Counted from the first letter of the stretch, positions 35,418 to 45,309 are shown. The stretch is 64,000 nucleotides of DNA from Dyadobacter diqingensis (GCF_024220585.1 NZ_JAMXKF010000005.1:310289-374288), one strand, 5' to 3'. Numbers and translations: made by a program. The notes: generated by a model not told the origin, from the letters alone.

Positions 35418-36704
35418 ATGAAGGTAGTGATTATAGGAGGTGGATTTGCAGGAATTAATTTTGCACTTTCGCTTGCCAACAAAGATCAGTTTGAGGTCGT
35501 ACTTGTCGATAAAAACAATTACAACTTTTTCCCGCCGCTGATATATCAGGTAGCCACCGCTTTTTTAGAGCCATCCAGTATCAGTTATCCTTTCCGGAAA
35601 TTATTTTCGGGAAAAGAAAATCTTCATTTCCGTTTGGGTGAATTGCAAAGAGTGATTCCGGCAGAAAAGAAAATTATTCTTTCCAACGGTGAGCTGGATT
35701 ATGATTATCTGGTATTTGCAACTGGTGCAGAGACGAATTATTTTGGGATGGAGAATGTGAAAGCAAATGCCATTCCTATGAAAACGCTGGACGATGCGAT
35801 CGAAATGCGTAATAAATTATTGCAGCAAATGGAACAGGCGTCTATTTGTACAGATCCGGAACTGACAAAGAAATTGCTGACCATTGTAATTGCAGGCGGC
35901 GGCCCGACCGGCGTTGAGGTTTCGGGGATGTTTGCGGAGATGAGAAATGGTATATTAAGAAAGGAATATCCGGAACTGGCAGGAAAGGGGAGTGAAATTT
36001 ATCTGGTGGATGGCGGACACGCTTTGCTTTCTCCGATGAGTGAAAAATCCCAGAAAAATACCCACGATGATTTGCGGAGACTGGGCGTGAAAATTATGCT
36101 GAACTGTCATGTGAAAGATTATATTGATGATCAGGTGATTTTTGATAATGGCGAGGTGATTGATACTAAAAACCTGATTTGGGCGGCTGGTGTTACTGCC
36201 AAAGTTTTTGAGGGAATTCCGACAGAAAGTTATGGCCGCGGACGAAGAATGATCGTTGACGAGCATAACAAAGTACAGGGTGTTGATCACATTTACGCGA
36301 TTGGTGACACCTGTATCCAGCAAACTGACCCTAATTTTACAGGCGGGCATCCGCAGGTAGCGCAGGTTGCGATTCAGCAGGGGAAATTGCTGGCAAAAAA
36401 TTTCGAGCGTATTGCCGCTGGCGAACCGCTGAAACCGTTCGGTTATTTTGATAAAGGGTCCATGGCAATTATCGGAAGAAATAAAGCTGTGGTAGATTTG
36501 CCGTCGCCAAAGCTGCATATGAATGGTTTCTTCGCCTGGCTGATCTGGTTATTCATTCACTTGCTTTCACTGATCACATACAGAAACAGAATCCGGACAT
36601 TTTACAACTGGACCATTGCCTATTTTACCAAGGATCAATCCCTTCGTATGATTATTAAACCGTCCAGACAAAATAAAAGTGAGGCGGAAAAAGGAATTCA
36701 ATAG
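35418..36704 (+). CDS. Type II NADH dehydrogenase (NDH-2)
   Basis: 428 residues. The FAD-binding GGGFAGINFALSL (7-19) and the NAD(H)-binding IAGGGPTGVEVSGMFAEM (about 160) give the two-Rossmann layout. IWAAGVTAK and the second FAD contact YAIGDTCIQ (about 295) are typical of NDH-2 and its close relatives. The C-terminus has a hydrophobic amphipathic region (FAWLIWLFIHLLSLITYRNR) that anchors these proteins to the membrane surface. Role: passes electrons from NADH to menaquinone without pumping protons. Monocistronic, followed by a hairpin. It could supply electrons to the bd oxidase encoded further right. Confidence 0.9.
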   Translation: MKVVIIGGGFAGINFALSLANKDQFEVVLVDKNNYNFFPPLIYQVATAFLEPSSISYPFRKLFSGKENLHFRLGELQRVIPAEKKIILSNGELDYDYLVFATGAETNYFGMENVKANAIPMKTLDDAIEMRNKLLQQMEQASICTDPELTKKLLTIVIAGGGPTGVEVSGMFAEMRNGILRKEYPELAGKGSEIYLVDGGHALLSPMSEKSQKNTHDDLRRLGVKIMLNCHVKDYIDDQVIFDNGEVIDTKNLIWAAGVTAKVFEGIPTESYGRGRRMIVDEHNKVQGVDHIYAIGDTCIQQTDPNFTGGHPQVAQVAIQQGKLLAKNFERIAAGEPLKPFGYFDKGSMAIIGRNKAVVDLPSPKLHMNGFFAWLIWLFIHLLSLITYRNRIRTFYNWTIAYFTKDQSLRMIIKPSRQNKSEAEKGIQ

Positions 36705-36729
36705 CTTTGTTTATTGTTGAATAAGTCAC

Positions 36730-36770
36730 AATGATCAGGGAATTATTATTTCCTGATCATTGGCTGTTTT
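36730..36770 (+). terminator. Probable terminator after the NADH dehydrogenase
   Basis: AATGATCAGGGAA (36730-36742) pairs with TTTCCTGATCATT (36749-36761), with one G-T pair and a 6-base loop. The following GGCTGTTTT has only a short T-run. Confidence 0.5.
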
Positions 36771-36905
36771 AGGTTATTGTATTTCTTGTTATCGTTACAT
36801 CCATAAGAAATGTTCAGGCAGCCGGGTATGACAGTTTTGTTTTGGTCTTTTACCAGAACAAATTATTCAAAAGAAATAGGGTAATTCCACTGAAATAATT
36901 TAAAG

Positions 36906-39269
36906 ATGAAGGAGACCATTCTTGATATATCGCAACACGTTCTGCCGGGCATGGAGAATATTGATGTATCACTATCCTTTAGGAAATTTGTAGGCTACAT
37001 TAAAGATAGGATTTCAAAGGAAACCACCGTCAAGAAAAAGTTTTTTGAATTTGTATTAGAAAGGTTTACAGCCGATCCGAGGTTTTTAGAGAATATCAGT
37101 TTAGAAGAAATTTCGGAGTTTCAGGAGCAGCTTAGCCTGGTTTACAACATGCTTGTGCCGGTGATTGCGGACGAAAACCAGACTTTCTGGGCACTGAGTG
37201 TCCCGCTTTCCCAAACTGTTTTTTATGAAACAAGCGCCTTTCACGAATTGCTGTCCGATAAAACGACGGGCGCTGTGAAATGTGATTTGTTAAGAGAAAT
37301 CGATATCACCTTTGAAAAGAAGCAGAAAGCTCAGATGATTTATTCATTTTTGCTTGAAAAATTCTATAATATCTCCACCTTTCACAGTGATGCGCTTGTC
37401 ATCTCGATCCGTGACGACAGTACCTGTCTTTCCAGATACTATCGGTTAAATATCGGCACGGAATATGTGGAAGTTACGCCCAAAGGACCACTTCCTGAAA
37501 TCAATTTTGAAACGGTTAAAAAGAACACCAAGGAGGATTTCGACTGGACGATTTTGTTAAAACTGCTGCCGTTTTCAATGTTCAAATTTGAAGGCTTCAC
37601 AGTGATTACCTTAACAGACGTTACGGCAGATCAGGCGGTTGAGAATATCAAAAATATTATACTCAATCCTGTGGTGGATAATGTGCAGGCTTATTACGAC
37701 GAAATAATAGCCTCCCTAAACTTGCTTGTCGGTAGTCGGGATATCAAATTTGGCCTGTTACCCGAACTGCGGGTTAATGGAAAACTGGTATTTAATGACG
37801 AAATCTGCACGCACAGCGCATTGGTCCAGACTTCCGTTGATAAAGGCCTGGATCTCGATGAATTTATGTTGATTGCCGACGAATATTTTAAAAATCCGGA
37901 GGTTCTTTTTTATCGGAATACCGCTGACGGAGATAAACGTGATGGTTTTCTCTCCATTCTTGAAAGCAACGGTGTAGTCTCTTATGCGTTGGTGCCGGTT
38001 TATAACAATGGCCGGTTGGTAGGCGTTTTGGAAGTATATTCCAGAACAAAAGATCTGCTGGATGAGAAATTGCTTTCGAGGCTGGAACCGGCAGTACCTC
38101 TGATCGGGCAGCTTCTTCAGAACAATATCAACGAGTTTGAAGCGAAGATTGAAAACGTAATCAAGGAAAAATTTACGTCTCTTCAGCCTGCGGTTCAATG
38201 GAAATTTAAGGAAGTGGCCTGGCACTATATTCGCGACAATGCGATGCAGCTGCCTAAAATGCCTATTGAAAATATTCATTTCAAAGACGTGTACCCACTG
38301 TACGGAGCCATTGATATCCGTAATTCTACTGTGGAACGGAATGAGGCGTTGCATGCTGATCTGGAAGTGCAATTTGAAGCTTTGATCAAAGTTTTGACGC
38401 ATATCAAGGAAGAGGTTGGCCTGGGACTGGCGGATGAAGTGATCTTCAAATGCAAAAAGTGGATGGCTGAAATCTCCGACCAATCGACGGACAATGATGA
38501 GTTGAAAGTGATGGATTTTCTGGAATATGAGGTGTATCCATTCCTGCATCATTTCAAAGAGGGTAAGGGCAAGCTGGGAGAGAGTATCAGTGCTTATTAC
38601 GAGCTGGTGGACAAGGAAAGCGGAATTGCTTTTTCTAACCGGAATTCGCTGGAAAGCTCCATGCAGAAAATCAACTCTGCCGTTAACCTTTATCTTGAAC
38701 TTTTCAAGACAGAAATCCAGCAGACCTATCCGTGTTATTTTGAAAAATTCAGGACGGACGGTGTTGAATACGATATTTATATTGGTCAGGCGATTGCTCC
38801 TGAGAAAACATTTAACCTGTTATACCTTAATAATATACGGTTGTGGCAGCTCACGTCAATGGCCGCGATTGCCAGAATTACCCATGAGCTGATTCCGCAG
38901 ATGGAAAAACCTTTGCAGACGACCCAGCTTATTTTTATCAATTCAGGCAGCATCGATATCAGTTTCCGTGATGATGAAAGGCGTTTCGATGTGGAAGGTT
39001 CTTACAACATCCGTTATCATGTGATCAAAAAACGGATCGATAAGGTACATGTGAAAGAAACCGGAGAGCGCCTGACGCAGCCTGGGAAAATTGCGCTGGT
39101 ATACTTTAATTCAAAGTCGGCTGAGGAATATGTTAATTATATCAAGTACCTTCAGGAAAAAAATACTCTGAAAAATGACCTGGAATTCCTGGAACTCGAA
39201 GAGTTGCAGGGGGTTGCCGGTTTGAAAGCCCTGCGAATAGGCGTGAATCTGGAAGGAGAGTGGAAGTAG
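36906..39269 (+). CDS. GAF-domain protein with a cyclase-like segment, function unknown
   Basis: 787 residues, cytoplasmic, no signal peptide or membrane helix. The N-terminal 250 residues are helical and unassigned. Residues about 300-425 resemble a GAF domain (GVVSYALVPVYNNGRLVGVLEVYSRT), and a coiled helix follows. From about 462, PLYGAIDIRNSTVERNEA resembles the first metal-binding strand of class III nucleotide cyclases (F-x-D-I-x-x-S/F-T), with Asp470. LADEVIF, 40 residues later with Asp510, resembles the second metal site (G-D-E-x-I/L). The substrate-binding Lys/Asp of cyclases cannot be placed, so activity is doubtful. The HD-PycTM gene starts 45 bases downstream on the same strand, so the two are probably cotranscribed. 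Confidence 0.7.
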   Translation: MKETILDISQHVLPGMENIDVSLSFRKFVGYIKDRISKETTVKKKFFEFVLERFTADPRFLENISLEEISEFQEQLSLVYNMLVPVIADENQTFWALSVPLSQTVFYETSAFHELLSDKTTGAVKCDLLREIDITFEKKQKAQMIYSFLLEKFYNISTFHSDALVISIRDDSTCLSRYYRLNIGTEYVEVTPKGPLPEINFETVKKNTKEDFDWTILLKLLPFSMFKFEGFTVITLTDVTADQAVENIKNIILNPVVDNVQAYYDEIIASLNLLVGSRDIKFGLLPELRVNGKLVFNDEICTHSALVQTSVDKGLDLDEFMLIADEYFKNPEVLFYRNTADGDKRDGFLSILESNGVVSYALVPVYNNGRLVGVLEVYSRTKDLLDEKLLSRLEPAVPLIGQLLQNNINEFEAKIENVIKEKFTSLQPAVQWKFKEVAWHYIRDNAMQLPKMPIENIHFKDVYPLYGAIDIRNSTVERNEALHADLEVQFEALIKVLTHIKEEVGLGLADEVIFKCKKWMAEISDQSTDNDELKVMDFLEYEVYPFLHHFKEGKGKLGESISAYYELVDKESGIAFSNRNSLESSMQKINSAVNLYLELFKTEIQQTYPCYFEKFRTDGVEYDIYIGQAIAPEKTFNLLYLNNIRLWQLTSMAAIARITHELIPQMEKPLQTTQLIFINSGSIDISFRDDERRFDVEGSYNIRYHVIKKRIDKVHVKETGERLTQPGKIALVYFNSKSAEEYVNYIKYLQEKNTLKNDLEFLELEELQGVAGLKALRIGVNLEGEWK

Positions 39270-39314
39270 GGAAACAGCTTTATTGTCTCTGTTAAGTCAT
39301 AATTAAAGGATCGT

Positions 39315-40553
39315 ATGAATTATACCAAGCTCCTGGAACATGTGAAACATCATGTCCTTCATTTTTTTAAAACACAGCAGGGAGAGGCGTTAATTTATCA
39401 TAATGTTACACACACGGAAGAGGTTGCGGGTCACGCGGCCAAAATTGCGGAGCATTATCAGCTGCATGAAAAGGATACGTTTATTGTCGTAACGGCCGCC
39501 TGGTTTCATGACATAGGTTACTGGACGGGTGAAAGTGTTGGCCATGAGCAGCGCGGGGCCGAGATGGTGAAAGCGTATCTGATGGAACAAGAAGTTAAGG
39601 AAGAAGTGATCAGTGCGGTACAGGGCTGTATTCTGGCTACGGTTATTCCGCAAAAGCCGGTGAATTTCCTGGAACAGATTGTTTGCGATGCCGATCTGTA
39701 TCACTTTGGAACGGAGCTCTTTGCTGAACGAAACAAGCTCATGCGGAAAGAGGTAGAGAAGCGGCAGGGTGTTAAAATTGATAAAGGTGAATGGCGGAAA
39801 AGTACCATTAAGTTACTCGAAGAACATACCTATCAAACAGACTATTGTCAGAATTTACTCAACGAAAAAAAGAGTAAAAATCTGCAAAAGCTGAAAGGAA
39901 AAGATATCGAAAGTGTGAAGGTCAAAGAGGAAGAACCTCCGATAAACCTGCTTAAATACGTTGATACGAAAAAAATGGCAGTGGAACCCGAGATACAGGA
40001 TATAAAAAAGCCAAAGACAGACCGGCCGGATAAAGGGATTGAAACGATGTTCCGGATCAGCTCGAACAACCACCAACGGCTAAGTGATATGGCTGATAAT
40101 AAGGCACATATCATGATAACGACGACGTCGATTATCATTTCGGTTTTGCTGAGTATCCTGCTCAGGAAACTGGAAGACAATGCTTATCTGATTTTCCCGA
40201 CGATTTTGCTGCTGACCATTTGTGTGATCACAATGGTGTTTTCGATTTTGGCTACGCGTCCGACAATCCCTCACGGAACTTTCAGCGAACAGGATATCAC
40301 GGATAAAAAAGTGAATCTCTTGTTCTTCGGAAATTTTTACCGGATGAATTACGAAGAATACGCTTCGGGCATGCAGGCGATGATGAACGATCGTGACTTT
40401 TTATATGGAAGTCTTACCAAGGACGTATATTCACAAGGTGTGGTTTTGGGAAGGAAATACCGCTTATTACGAGTGGGTTACAATGTTTTCATGTTTGGAA
40501 TCGTGGCGTCAGTGGTGTCGTTTGTGATCGCGTCGATGTTTTTCGGAAAGTAA
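39315..40553 (+). CDS. HD-domain phosphohydrolase fused to a PycTM (Pycsar-effector-type) membrane domain
   Basis: 412 residues. The HD domain (about 20-180) has a complete metal set: YHNVTH, His65-Asp66 in WFHDIGY, GHEQRGAE and VCDADLYHFG. A Lys/Pro-rich linker (about 185-240) leads to MFRISSNNHQRLSDMADNKA, two TMs (IIISVLLSIL; YLIFPTILLLTICVITMVFSIL), a cytoplasmic loop and a last TM (VFMFGIVASVVSFVIASMFF). This C-terminal part matches the PycTM family (PF18967, formerly DUF5706), named after the effector of the Pycsar anti-phage system that acts on the membrane when it binds cCMP or cUMP. HD-PycTM fusions are widespread chromosomal genes in Bacteroidota, so a housekeeping role is as likely as defence. 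Confidence 0.88.
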   Translation: MNYTKLLEHVKHHVLHFFKTQQGEALIYHNVTHTEEVAGHAAKIAEHYQLHEKDTFIVVTAAWFHDIGYWTGESVGHEQRGAEMVKAYLMEQEVKEEVISAVQGCILATVIPQKPVNFLEQIVCDADLYHFGTELFAERNKLMRKEVEKRQGVKIDKGEWRKSTIKLLEEHTYQTDYCQNLLNEKKSKNLQKLKGKDIESVKVKEEEPPINLLKYVDTKKMAVEPEIQDIKKPKTDRPDKGIETMFRISSNNHQRLSDMADNKAHIMITTTSIIISVLLSILLRKLEDNAYLIFPTILLLTICVITMVFSILATRPTIPHGTFSEQDITDKKVNLLFFGNFYRMNYEEYASGMQAMMNDRDFLYGSLTKDVYSQGVVLGRKYRLLRVGYNVFMFGIVASVVSFVIASMFFGK

Positions 40554-40618
40554 TCTTAACATAGAAAGACATAGAAGATTTTTACAGTAAAGTACAAAAT
40601 AACAGAAACTGAATTCAC

Positions 40619-41479
40619 ATGAATTATCCTGTTAATAAGTTATTTGGGGCATTTTTGGCGTTAGCTGCCATGGGCTCCGGTTGCACCAATTCGCACGAAA
40701 ACGAGCAAACGCTCAAAGATTATAATCTTGAAGCTCCTGAAAAGTTTTTTATGCCTGAAAGTCTTTTTGAGATTTCGGGCATTACTTTTAACAAAGGGAA
40801 AAGTGATACGGCTTATGCTATTCAGGATGAGGAAGGGAGATTATTTCGCGTGGGATGGGGTGTTAAGAAGCAGCTCAACAGTAAATTTGGAAAGAAGGGA
40901 GATTACGAAGACCTGACGATTGCCAATGATCGCGTTGTCATTCTGAAGAGCAATGGTACTATGTATTCTTTTCCAATGAGCGAGGCCGTTTTTCCCGAAG
41001 CGGATAGTGTGTTGGAGTGGAAAAAAATCCTTCCGAAAGGCGAGTATGAAAGTATTTACGCCAACGAACAGACGGATGAAATTTATGTTCTTTGCAAGAA
41101 CTGTCCGGAGGATGATTCTAAAAAAAGCGTAACCGGTTATGAGTTTCACCTGGGAGACAGCTCGCAGGTACACAAGACTTTTCAGATTAGTGTAAAAGAG
41201 ATCAAGGCGTTTACGGGAAAGGTGGAACGTGGTTTTCGTCCTTCCGGCCTGGCGCAGAATCCGATCACCAAAGACTGGTACATTATCTCGGCTGTAAACA
41301 AATTGCTGGTTGTCACAGACAGTAACTGGAAGGTGCAGCAGGCCGTTCCCCTTAATGGAAATACATTTGTTCAGCCCGAGGGCATCGCTTTTGACAGTTC
41401 GGGGAATTTGTATATTTCCAATGAAGGCGATGATTTCGCTGAGGGGAATATTTTGAAATTCGTGAAGCTGAGTAAATAA
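40619..41479 (+). CDS. SdiA-regulated-family lipoprotein
   Basis: 286 residues. The N-terminus MNYPVNKLFGAFLALAAMGS-GC gives a lipoprotein-like signal with Cys at about residue 22. The body matches the SdiA-regulated (YjiK-like) family of beta-propeller proteins: ISGITF...DTAYAIQDEEGRLFRV, GDYEDLTI, ESIYANEQTDEIYVLCKNC, RPSGLAQNPITKDWYIIS and PEGIAFDSSGNLYISNEG. It lies 30 bases before the phosphoesterase-barrel gene on the same strand, a likely operon. The family's function is not established. Despite the name, regulation by SdiA is not implied here. Confidence 0.82.
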   Translation: MNYPVNKLFGAFLALAAMGSGCTNSHENEQTLKDYNLEAPEKFFMPESLFEISGITFNKGKSDTAYAIQDEEGRLFRVGWGVKKQLNSKFGKKGDYEDLTIANDRVVILKSNGTMYSFPMSEAVFPEADSVLEWKKILPKGEYESIYANEQTDEIYVLCKNCPEDDSKKSVTGYEFHLGDSSQVHKTFQISVKEIKAFTGKVERGFRPSGLAQNPITKDWYIISAVNKLLVVTDSNWKVQQAVPLNGNTFVQPEGIAFDSSGNLYISNEGDDFAEGNILKFVKLSK

Positions 41480-41509
41480 AAAATAGAAACACACTCCTGA
41501 GCTTTTGGT

Positions 41510-44500
41510 ATGAAAATAAATATTTACTCGCTAGCGGTGGTAGTAGCGATGGTCATTGCTTCCTCCTGTTCGAGTTATAAAAAATTGCAGTATTCGAAGC
41601 AAGGGAAAGGATGGGAGCAAAATGCGCCCGTTCCCGGACTTGTGCTTAAACACACGATGTACCTGATTGGTGATGCCGGCAACGATTCTCCCGAACATAA
41701 GGCACCGGTACTTCTCTATCTGAAAGACAAACTTACCAAAGAGTCGAAAAACAGTTCGGCGATATTTCTGGGGGATAATATTTATGAGTATGGCATGCCG
41801 CCATCGGAAGACTCAGCCAACAGAAAAGTGGCGGAGTATCGCATTACCTCACAATTGGAAACGCTTAACGACTTTAAAGGAAGACCGTTTTTTATTCCGG
41901 GAAACCATGATTGGAGAGGCTGGGGTCGAAAAGGTGTAAAGAGGCAGGAGAATTTCATCCAGTCTTATTTGAATAACCGGAGAGGCAAGCCGGACAAGGA
42001 GGAATGGGAGAACTATTTTCTTCCACAGGACGGATGCTCTGGTCCGGAAGTTATCGAGCTGAACGATAATGTGGTGGTGATCGCCGTTGATTCGCAATGG
42101 TGGCTGACCGACTGGGATAAGGACAGCAAGATTAACGACGGGTGCGAGATCAGAAATCGCGCTACGTTTAATTTTGTTTTTGAAAATATTATCAGAAAAT
42201 ACCGGAACAAGAATGTGGTCATCGCCATGCACCATCCGCCATATACTTATGGCCCCCACGGAGGGAAATTTACAATCAAGCAGCATATTTTCCCACTGAC
42301 GGAAATGAATCCGAACCTGTACATTCCGCTGCCGGGTATAGGAAGTTTGAGTGCTATTTTCAGGGGGACAGTAGGTTCTCGTCAGGATACGCATAACAAA
42401 CTTTATAAGGATATGCGCGACGGAATACTGGCTGCGGCACGGAAAAACGGCAATTTTATTTTTGCCAGTGGTCACGAACATGCCTTGCAGTTTATCGAGA
42501 ACGATGGGCAGAGTTTTGTGGTAAGCGGAAGCGGTTCCAAGAACAGTCCTATTGGTATGGGAAAAGGTTCTGAATTTGCTTCCACGGCTCTGGGTTATAG
42601 TACTTTGTCTTTTTACGAGGGCGGGGAAACCTGGGTGCAATACTGGGAGGTGGACGAACACGGCAGTTCTGCCAAGATGGTTTATCAGAAAAAGATTAAG
42701 GATAAATTGCCGACACCCGCCGAAGAGCCAACTGTTGCCTATAAAGAATACGAACAACATGCCGACAGTTCGAAACAGTTTGTTTTAAGGAATGAGATCA
42801 AACCCGTTAACGGTTTTCATAATTTCTTGTTCGGTGCGCACCACCGTGATCTTTATATGGAAAAATATCCTTTTCCGGTACTTGATCTGGCTACTTTCAA
42901 AGGGGGCGTTGTTCCGGTTAAACAGGGAGGTGGAAATCAGACCAACTCGCTGCGTGTTCGGGGTGAAGACGGAAAAGAATATGTATTTCGGGATATGACA
43001 AAGGATGTCAGCCGCTTTTTGCCTTATCCGTTCAACAAGATGATGGCGGCTCAGTTTTTGGCACAGGAAAATTTTCTTTCCACCCATCCGTTTGCTCCGC
43101 TGGCCCTTCCGAAGCTGGCCGAATCGATTCAGGTTTATCATACCAACCCTAAAATTTACTACGTTCCGGCTCAGCCAGGCCTTGGTGCCTTCAATCAGAT
43201 TTTCGGTGGGAGCCTGAGTTTGGTAGAAGAAAGGCCTGACGGGAAGAAATGGAAAGAAGCTTCTTACTTTGGCAATGCGGATAAAATTATCAGCACGCCC
43301 GATCTTTTGGAGAATCTTTTAGAAAGCAATAAATATAAGGTGGACGAAAAATGGGCCTTAAAAACCCGCTTTCTGGACCTGATCACGGGCGACTGGGACC
43401 GGCATGATGATCAGTGGACATGGGCGTCGATCAAACAGCCTGACGGATCAAATCTTTATCGCCCCATACCGCGTGACCGTGACCAGGCCTTCTCAAAATA
43501 TGACGGTTTGGTGACAAATGTAGCCAGACTGACGATGCCGTTTCTGCGTCAGTTGCAGGTTTATGGCCCGGAGGTTCCCGATATGAAATGGACTACATGG
43601 AGTGCGCGCTTATTTGACCGTACTTTCCTGAACGAGCTCGATTGGAAGCAATGGGAGGAACAAGTCCGGTTTGTACAGAGCAATCTGACGGATCAGGTTA
43701 TCGAAAATGCTTTTTCGGATTGGCCTGTTAAGGCGCAGGAAATGTCTGCTGCGTATATGATTAAAAGTATCAAAAACAGACGTGATAACCTGCTTGAACT
43801 GGCCAGAAAACATTACGAGTTCGTAAGTCGTTCTGTGAATGTGATCGGAACCGAAGAGGAAGAACGGTTTGAAATCGAGCGTATGGACGAGCAGCATACA
43901 CGTGTGACCGTTTCGGAATTGGGTAAGAAGGGAAAGGTCAAAAAGCAGAATTATCAGCGGGTTTTTGACCATGCCGTTACAAGCGTTATCAATGTTTATG
44001 GTAACGGAAATGAGGATGAATTTATCGTGCGGGGCGATGTGAAAAAAGGCATCAAAGTACGATTGATCGGAGGCACAGGAAAAGATGTATTTACCGACAG
44101 CTCGGTTGTACATAATGGCGGGCGCAAGACCATTGTTTATGATGATTTTGGCAAAAATACGATCAATGCCGGTCCTGAAACAAAAGACAAGCGCACCAGC
44201 CTTTACCGATATAATATCTACGATCGCCGCAGTGCAGAAAGTGATTATGACATAACCATTCCTCTGCCTATTCTTGGTTTTAACCCGGACGATGGTCTTT
44301 TGATTGGTGCCAATTTCAACATGATCAGGTATGGTTTTAAGAAGGAGCCTTATGCGTCCTCGCAGCGTTTTGGCGGTAGTTATTCCTTTGCAACCAAAGC
44401 TGTAAAACTGAATTATACCGGAGATTTTCTGAATGCGTTTAAGAGTCTGGATTTTTACCTGGATACCTATTATCACGGTCCGGCATACGCGTTTAACTAC

Positions 44501-45301
44501 GCCGGACTTGGCAATACATCGGAGCGGCCTGTTGATAATCCGAATTTTTATCGGGTGCGCCAGAGTTCTTTCCATGTTTATCCGGCTATCAAAAAACATT
44601 TTGCAGGCAATAGCGGCTTTGTAACCCTGGGTCCTTTGTTCGAAATTTCGGATGTGGCGTCAACACCTGGACGGTTTATTACAGGCGATAACAATCAGTT
44701 GCCAAATGATATTTTTAAAACTAAATATTACAGCGGAGGGCAGATGTTATTTAATTTCAGTAGCGTGGATAATATTTTTGCACCGCATTCCGGCATCCGT
44801 TTTAACTCGGGACTCAATTTTACGAAGAATCTGAAAGAAGATAAGAGTTTTACAGGTCTGAAAGCCCAGCTGGCGTTTTTCTTCAGTCTCGATCGGAAAG
44901 AGAATCTGATCCTGGCTTCACAGATCGGAACCGGGCTGAATTTTGGCAAAGGATATGAGTTTTTCCAGATGCCGACAATCGGAGGCAATCAGGGCTTGCG
45001 TGGGTACCGGACTCAGCGGTTTTATGGAAAAAGCAGTTTATGGCATTCTACGGATCTTCGCGCACGTTTGGGAAGTTCGGTGAACCCAACACTTCCGTTG
45101 ACTTATGGTCTTTTCGGAAGTTTCGATTACGGACGGGTATGGGAGGAAAATGATGCTTCCAAAAACTGGCATTACAGCTATGGTGGCGGAATCTGGATCG
45201 CCCCGGTTGACATCCTGACCTTGTCGGTCGGTGCATTTATTCCAAAAGAAAAGAAAGAAGAAAAACCAAGGATTGCGTTTCAGGTTGGGTTTTGGTTTTA
45301 A
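41510..45301 (+). CDS. Metallophosphoesterase fused to an outer-membrane beta-barrel (surface antigen type)
   Basis: 1263 residues. The signal MKINIYSLAVVVAMVIAS-SC is lipoprotein-like, with Cys at about residue 20. Residues about 48-380 are a calcineurin-like phosphoesterase with all blocks: IGDAGNDS, FLGDNIYEYG, FIPGNHDW, IAMHHPPY, FASGHEHAL. A middle region of about 450 residues, including DRHDDQWTWA and RPIPRDRDQAFSKYDG, is unassigned. From about 920 to the end is a barrel resembling the Omp85/D15 surface-antigen family (GLLIGANFNMIRYGF, GGNQGLRGYRTQRFYG, SVGAFIPK...PRIAFQVGFWF) ending in Phe. The phosphoesterase would face the outer surface or the periplasm. Substrate unknown. Confidence 0.85.
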   Translation: MKINIYSLAVVVAMVIASSCSSYKKLQYSKQGKGWEQNAPVPGLVLKHTMYLIGDAGNDSPEHKAPVLLYLKDKLTKESKNSSAIFLGDNIYEYGMPPSEDSANRKVAEYRITSQLETLNDFKGRPFFIPGNHDWRGWGRKGVKRQENFIQSYLNNRRGKPDKEEWENYFLPQDGCSGPEVIELNDNVVVIAVDSQWWLTDWDKDSKINDGCEIRNRATFNFVFENIIRKYRNKNVVIAMHHPPYTYGPHGGKFTIKQHIFPLTEMNPNLYIPLPGIGSLSAIFRGTVGSRQDTHNKLYKDMRDGILAAARKNGNFIFASGHEHALQFIENDGQSFVVSGSGSKNSPIGMGKGSEFASTALGYSTLSFYEGGETWVQYWEVDEHGSSAKMVYQKKIKDKLPTPAEEPTVAYKEYEQHADSSKQFVLRNEIKPVNGFHNFLFGAHHRDLYMEKYPFPVLDLATFKGGVVPVKQGGGNQTNSLRVRGEDGKEYVFRDMTKDVSRFLPYPFNKMMAAQFLAQENFLSTHPFAPLALPKLAESIQVYHTNPKIYYVPAQPGLGAFNQIFGGSLSLVEERPDGKKWKEASYFGNADKIISTPDLLENLLESNKYKVDEKWALKTRFLDLITGDWDRHDDQWTWASIKQPDGSNLYRPIPRDRDQAFSKYDGLVTNVARLTMPFLRQLQVYGPEVPDMKWTTWSARLFDRTFLNELDWKQWEEQVRFVQSNLTDQVIENAFSDWPVKAQEMSAAYMIKSIKNRRDNLLELARKHYEFVSRSVNVIGTEEEERFEIERMDEQHTRVTVSELGKKGKVKKQNYQRVFDHAVTSVINVYGNGNEDEFIVRGDVKKGIKVRLIGGTGKDVFTDSSVVHNGGRKTIVYDDFGKNTINAGPETKDKRTSLYRYNIYDRRSAESDYDITIPLPILGFNPDDGLLIGANFNMIRYGFKKEPYASSQRFGGSYSFATKAVKLNYTGDFLNAFKSLDFYLDTYYHGPAYAFNYAGLGNTSERPVDNPNFYRVRQSSFHVYPAIKKHFAGNSGFVTLGPLFEISDVASTPGRFITGDNNQLPNDIFKTKYYSGGQMLFNFSSVDNIFAPHSGIRFNSGLNFTKNLKEDKSFTGLKAQLAFFFSLDRKENLILASQIGTGLNFGKGYEFFQMPTIGGNQGLRGYRTQRFYGKSSLWHSTDLRARLGSSVNPTLPLTYGLFGSFDYGRVWEENDASKNWHYSYGGGIWIAPVDILTLSVGAFIPKEKKEEKPRIAFQVGFWF

Positions 45302-45309
45302 TTTAGGAA

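Noticed and set aside
37758..38552. 264-codon minus-strand frame inside the GAF protein gene, and similar long antisense frames (for example 43610-44599)
   Set aside because: They are antisense shadows of long, well-supported genes; their sequences show no family motif.
36906..40553. Calling the GAF and HD-PycTM pair a bona fide Pycsar defence system
   Set aside because: No canonical cyclase with complete metal- and substrate-binding residues is present, and HD-PycTM proteins are common chromosomal genes in this phylum. Kept only as a hypothesis.
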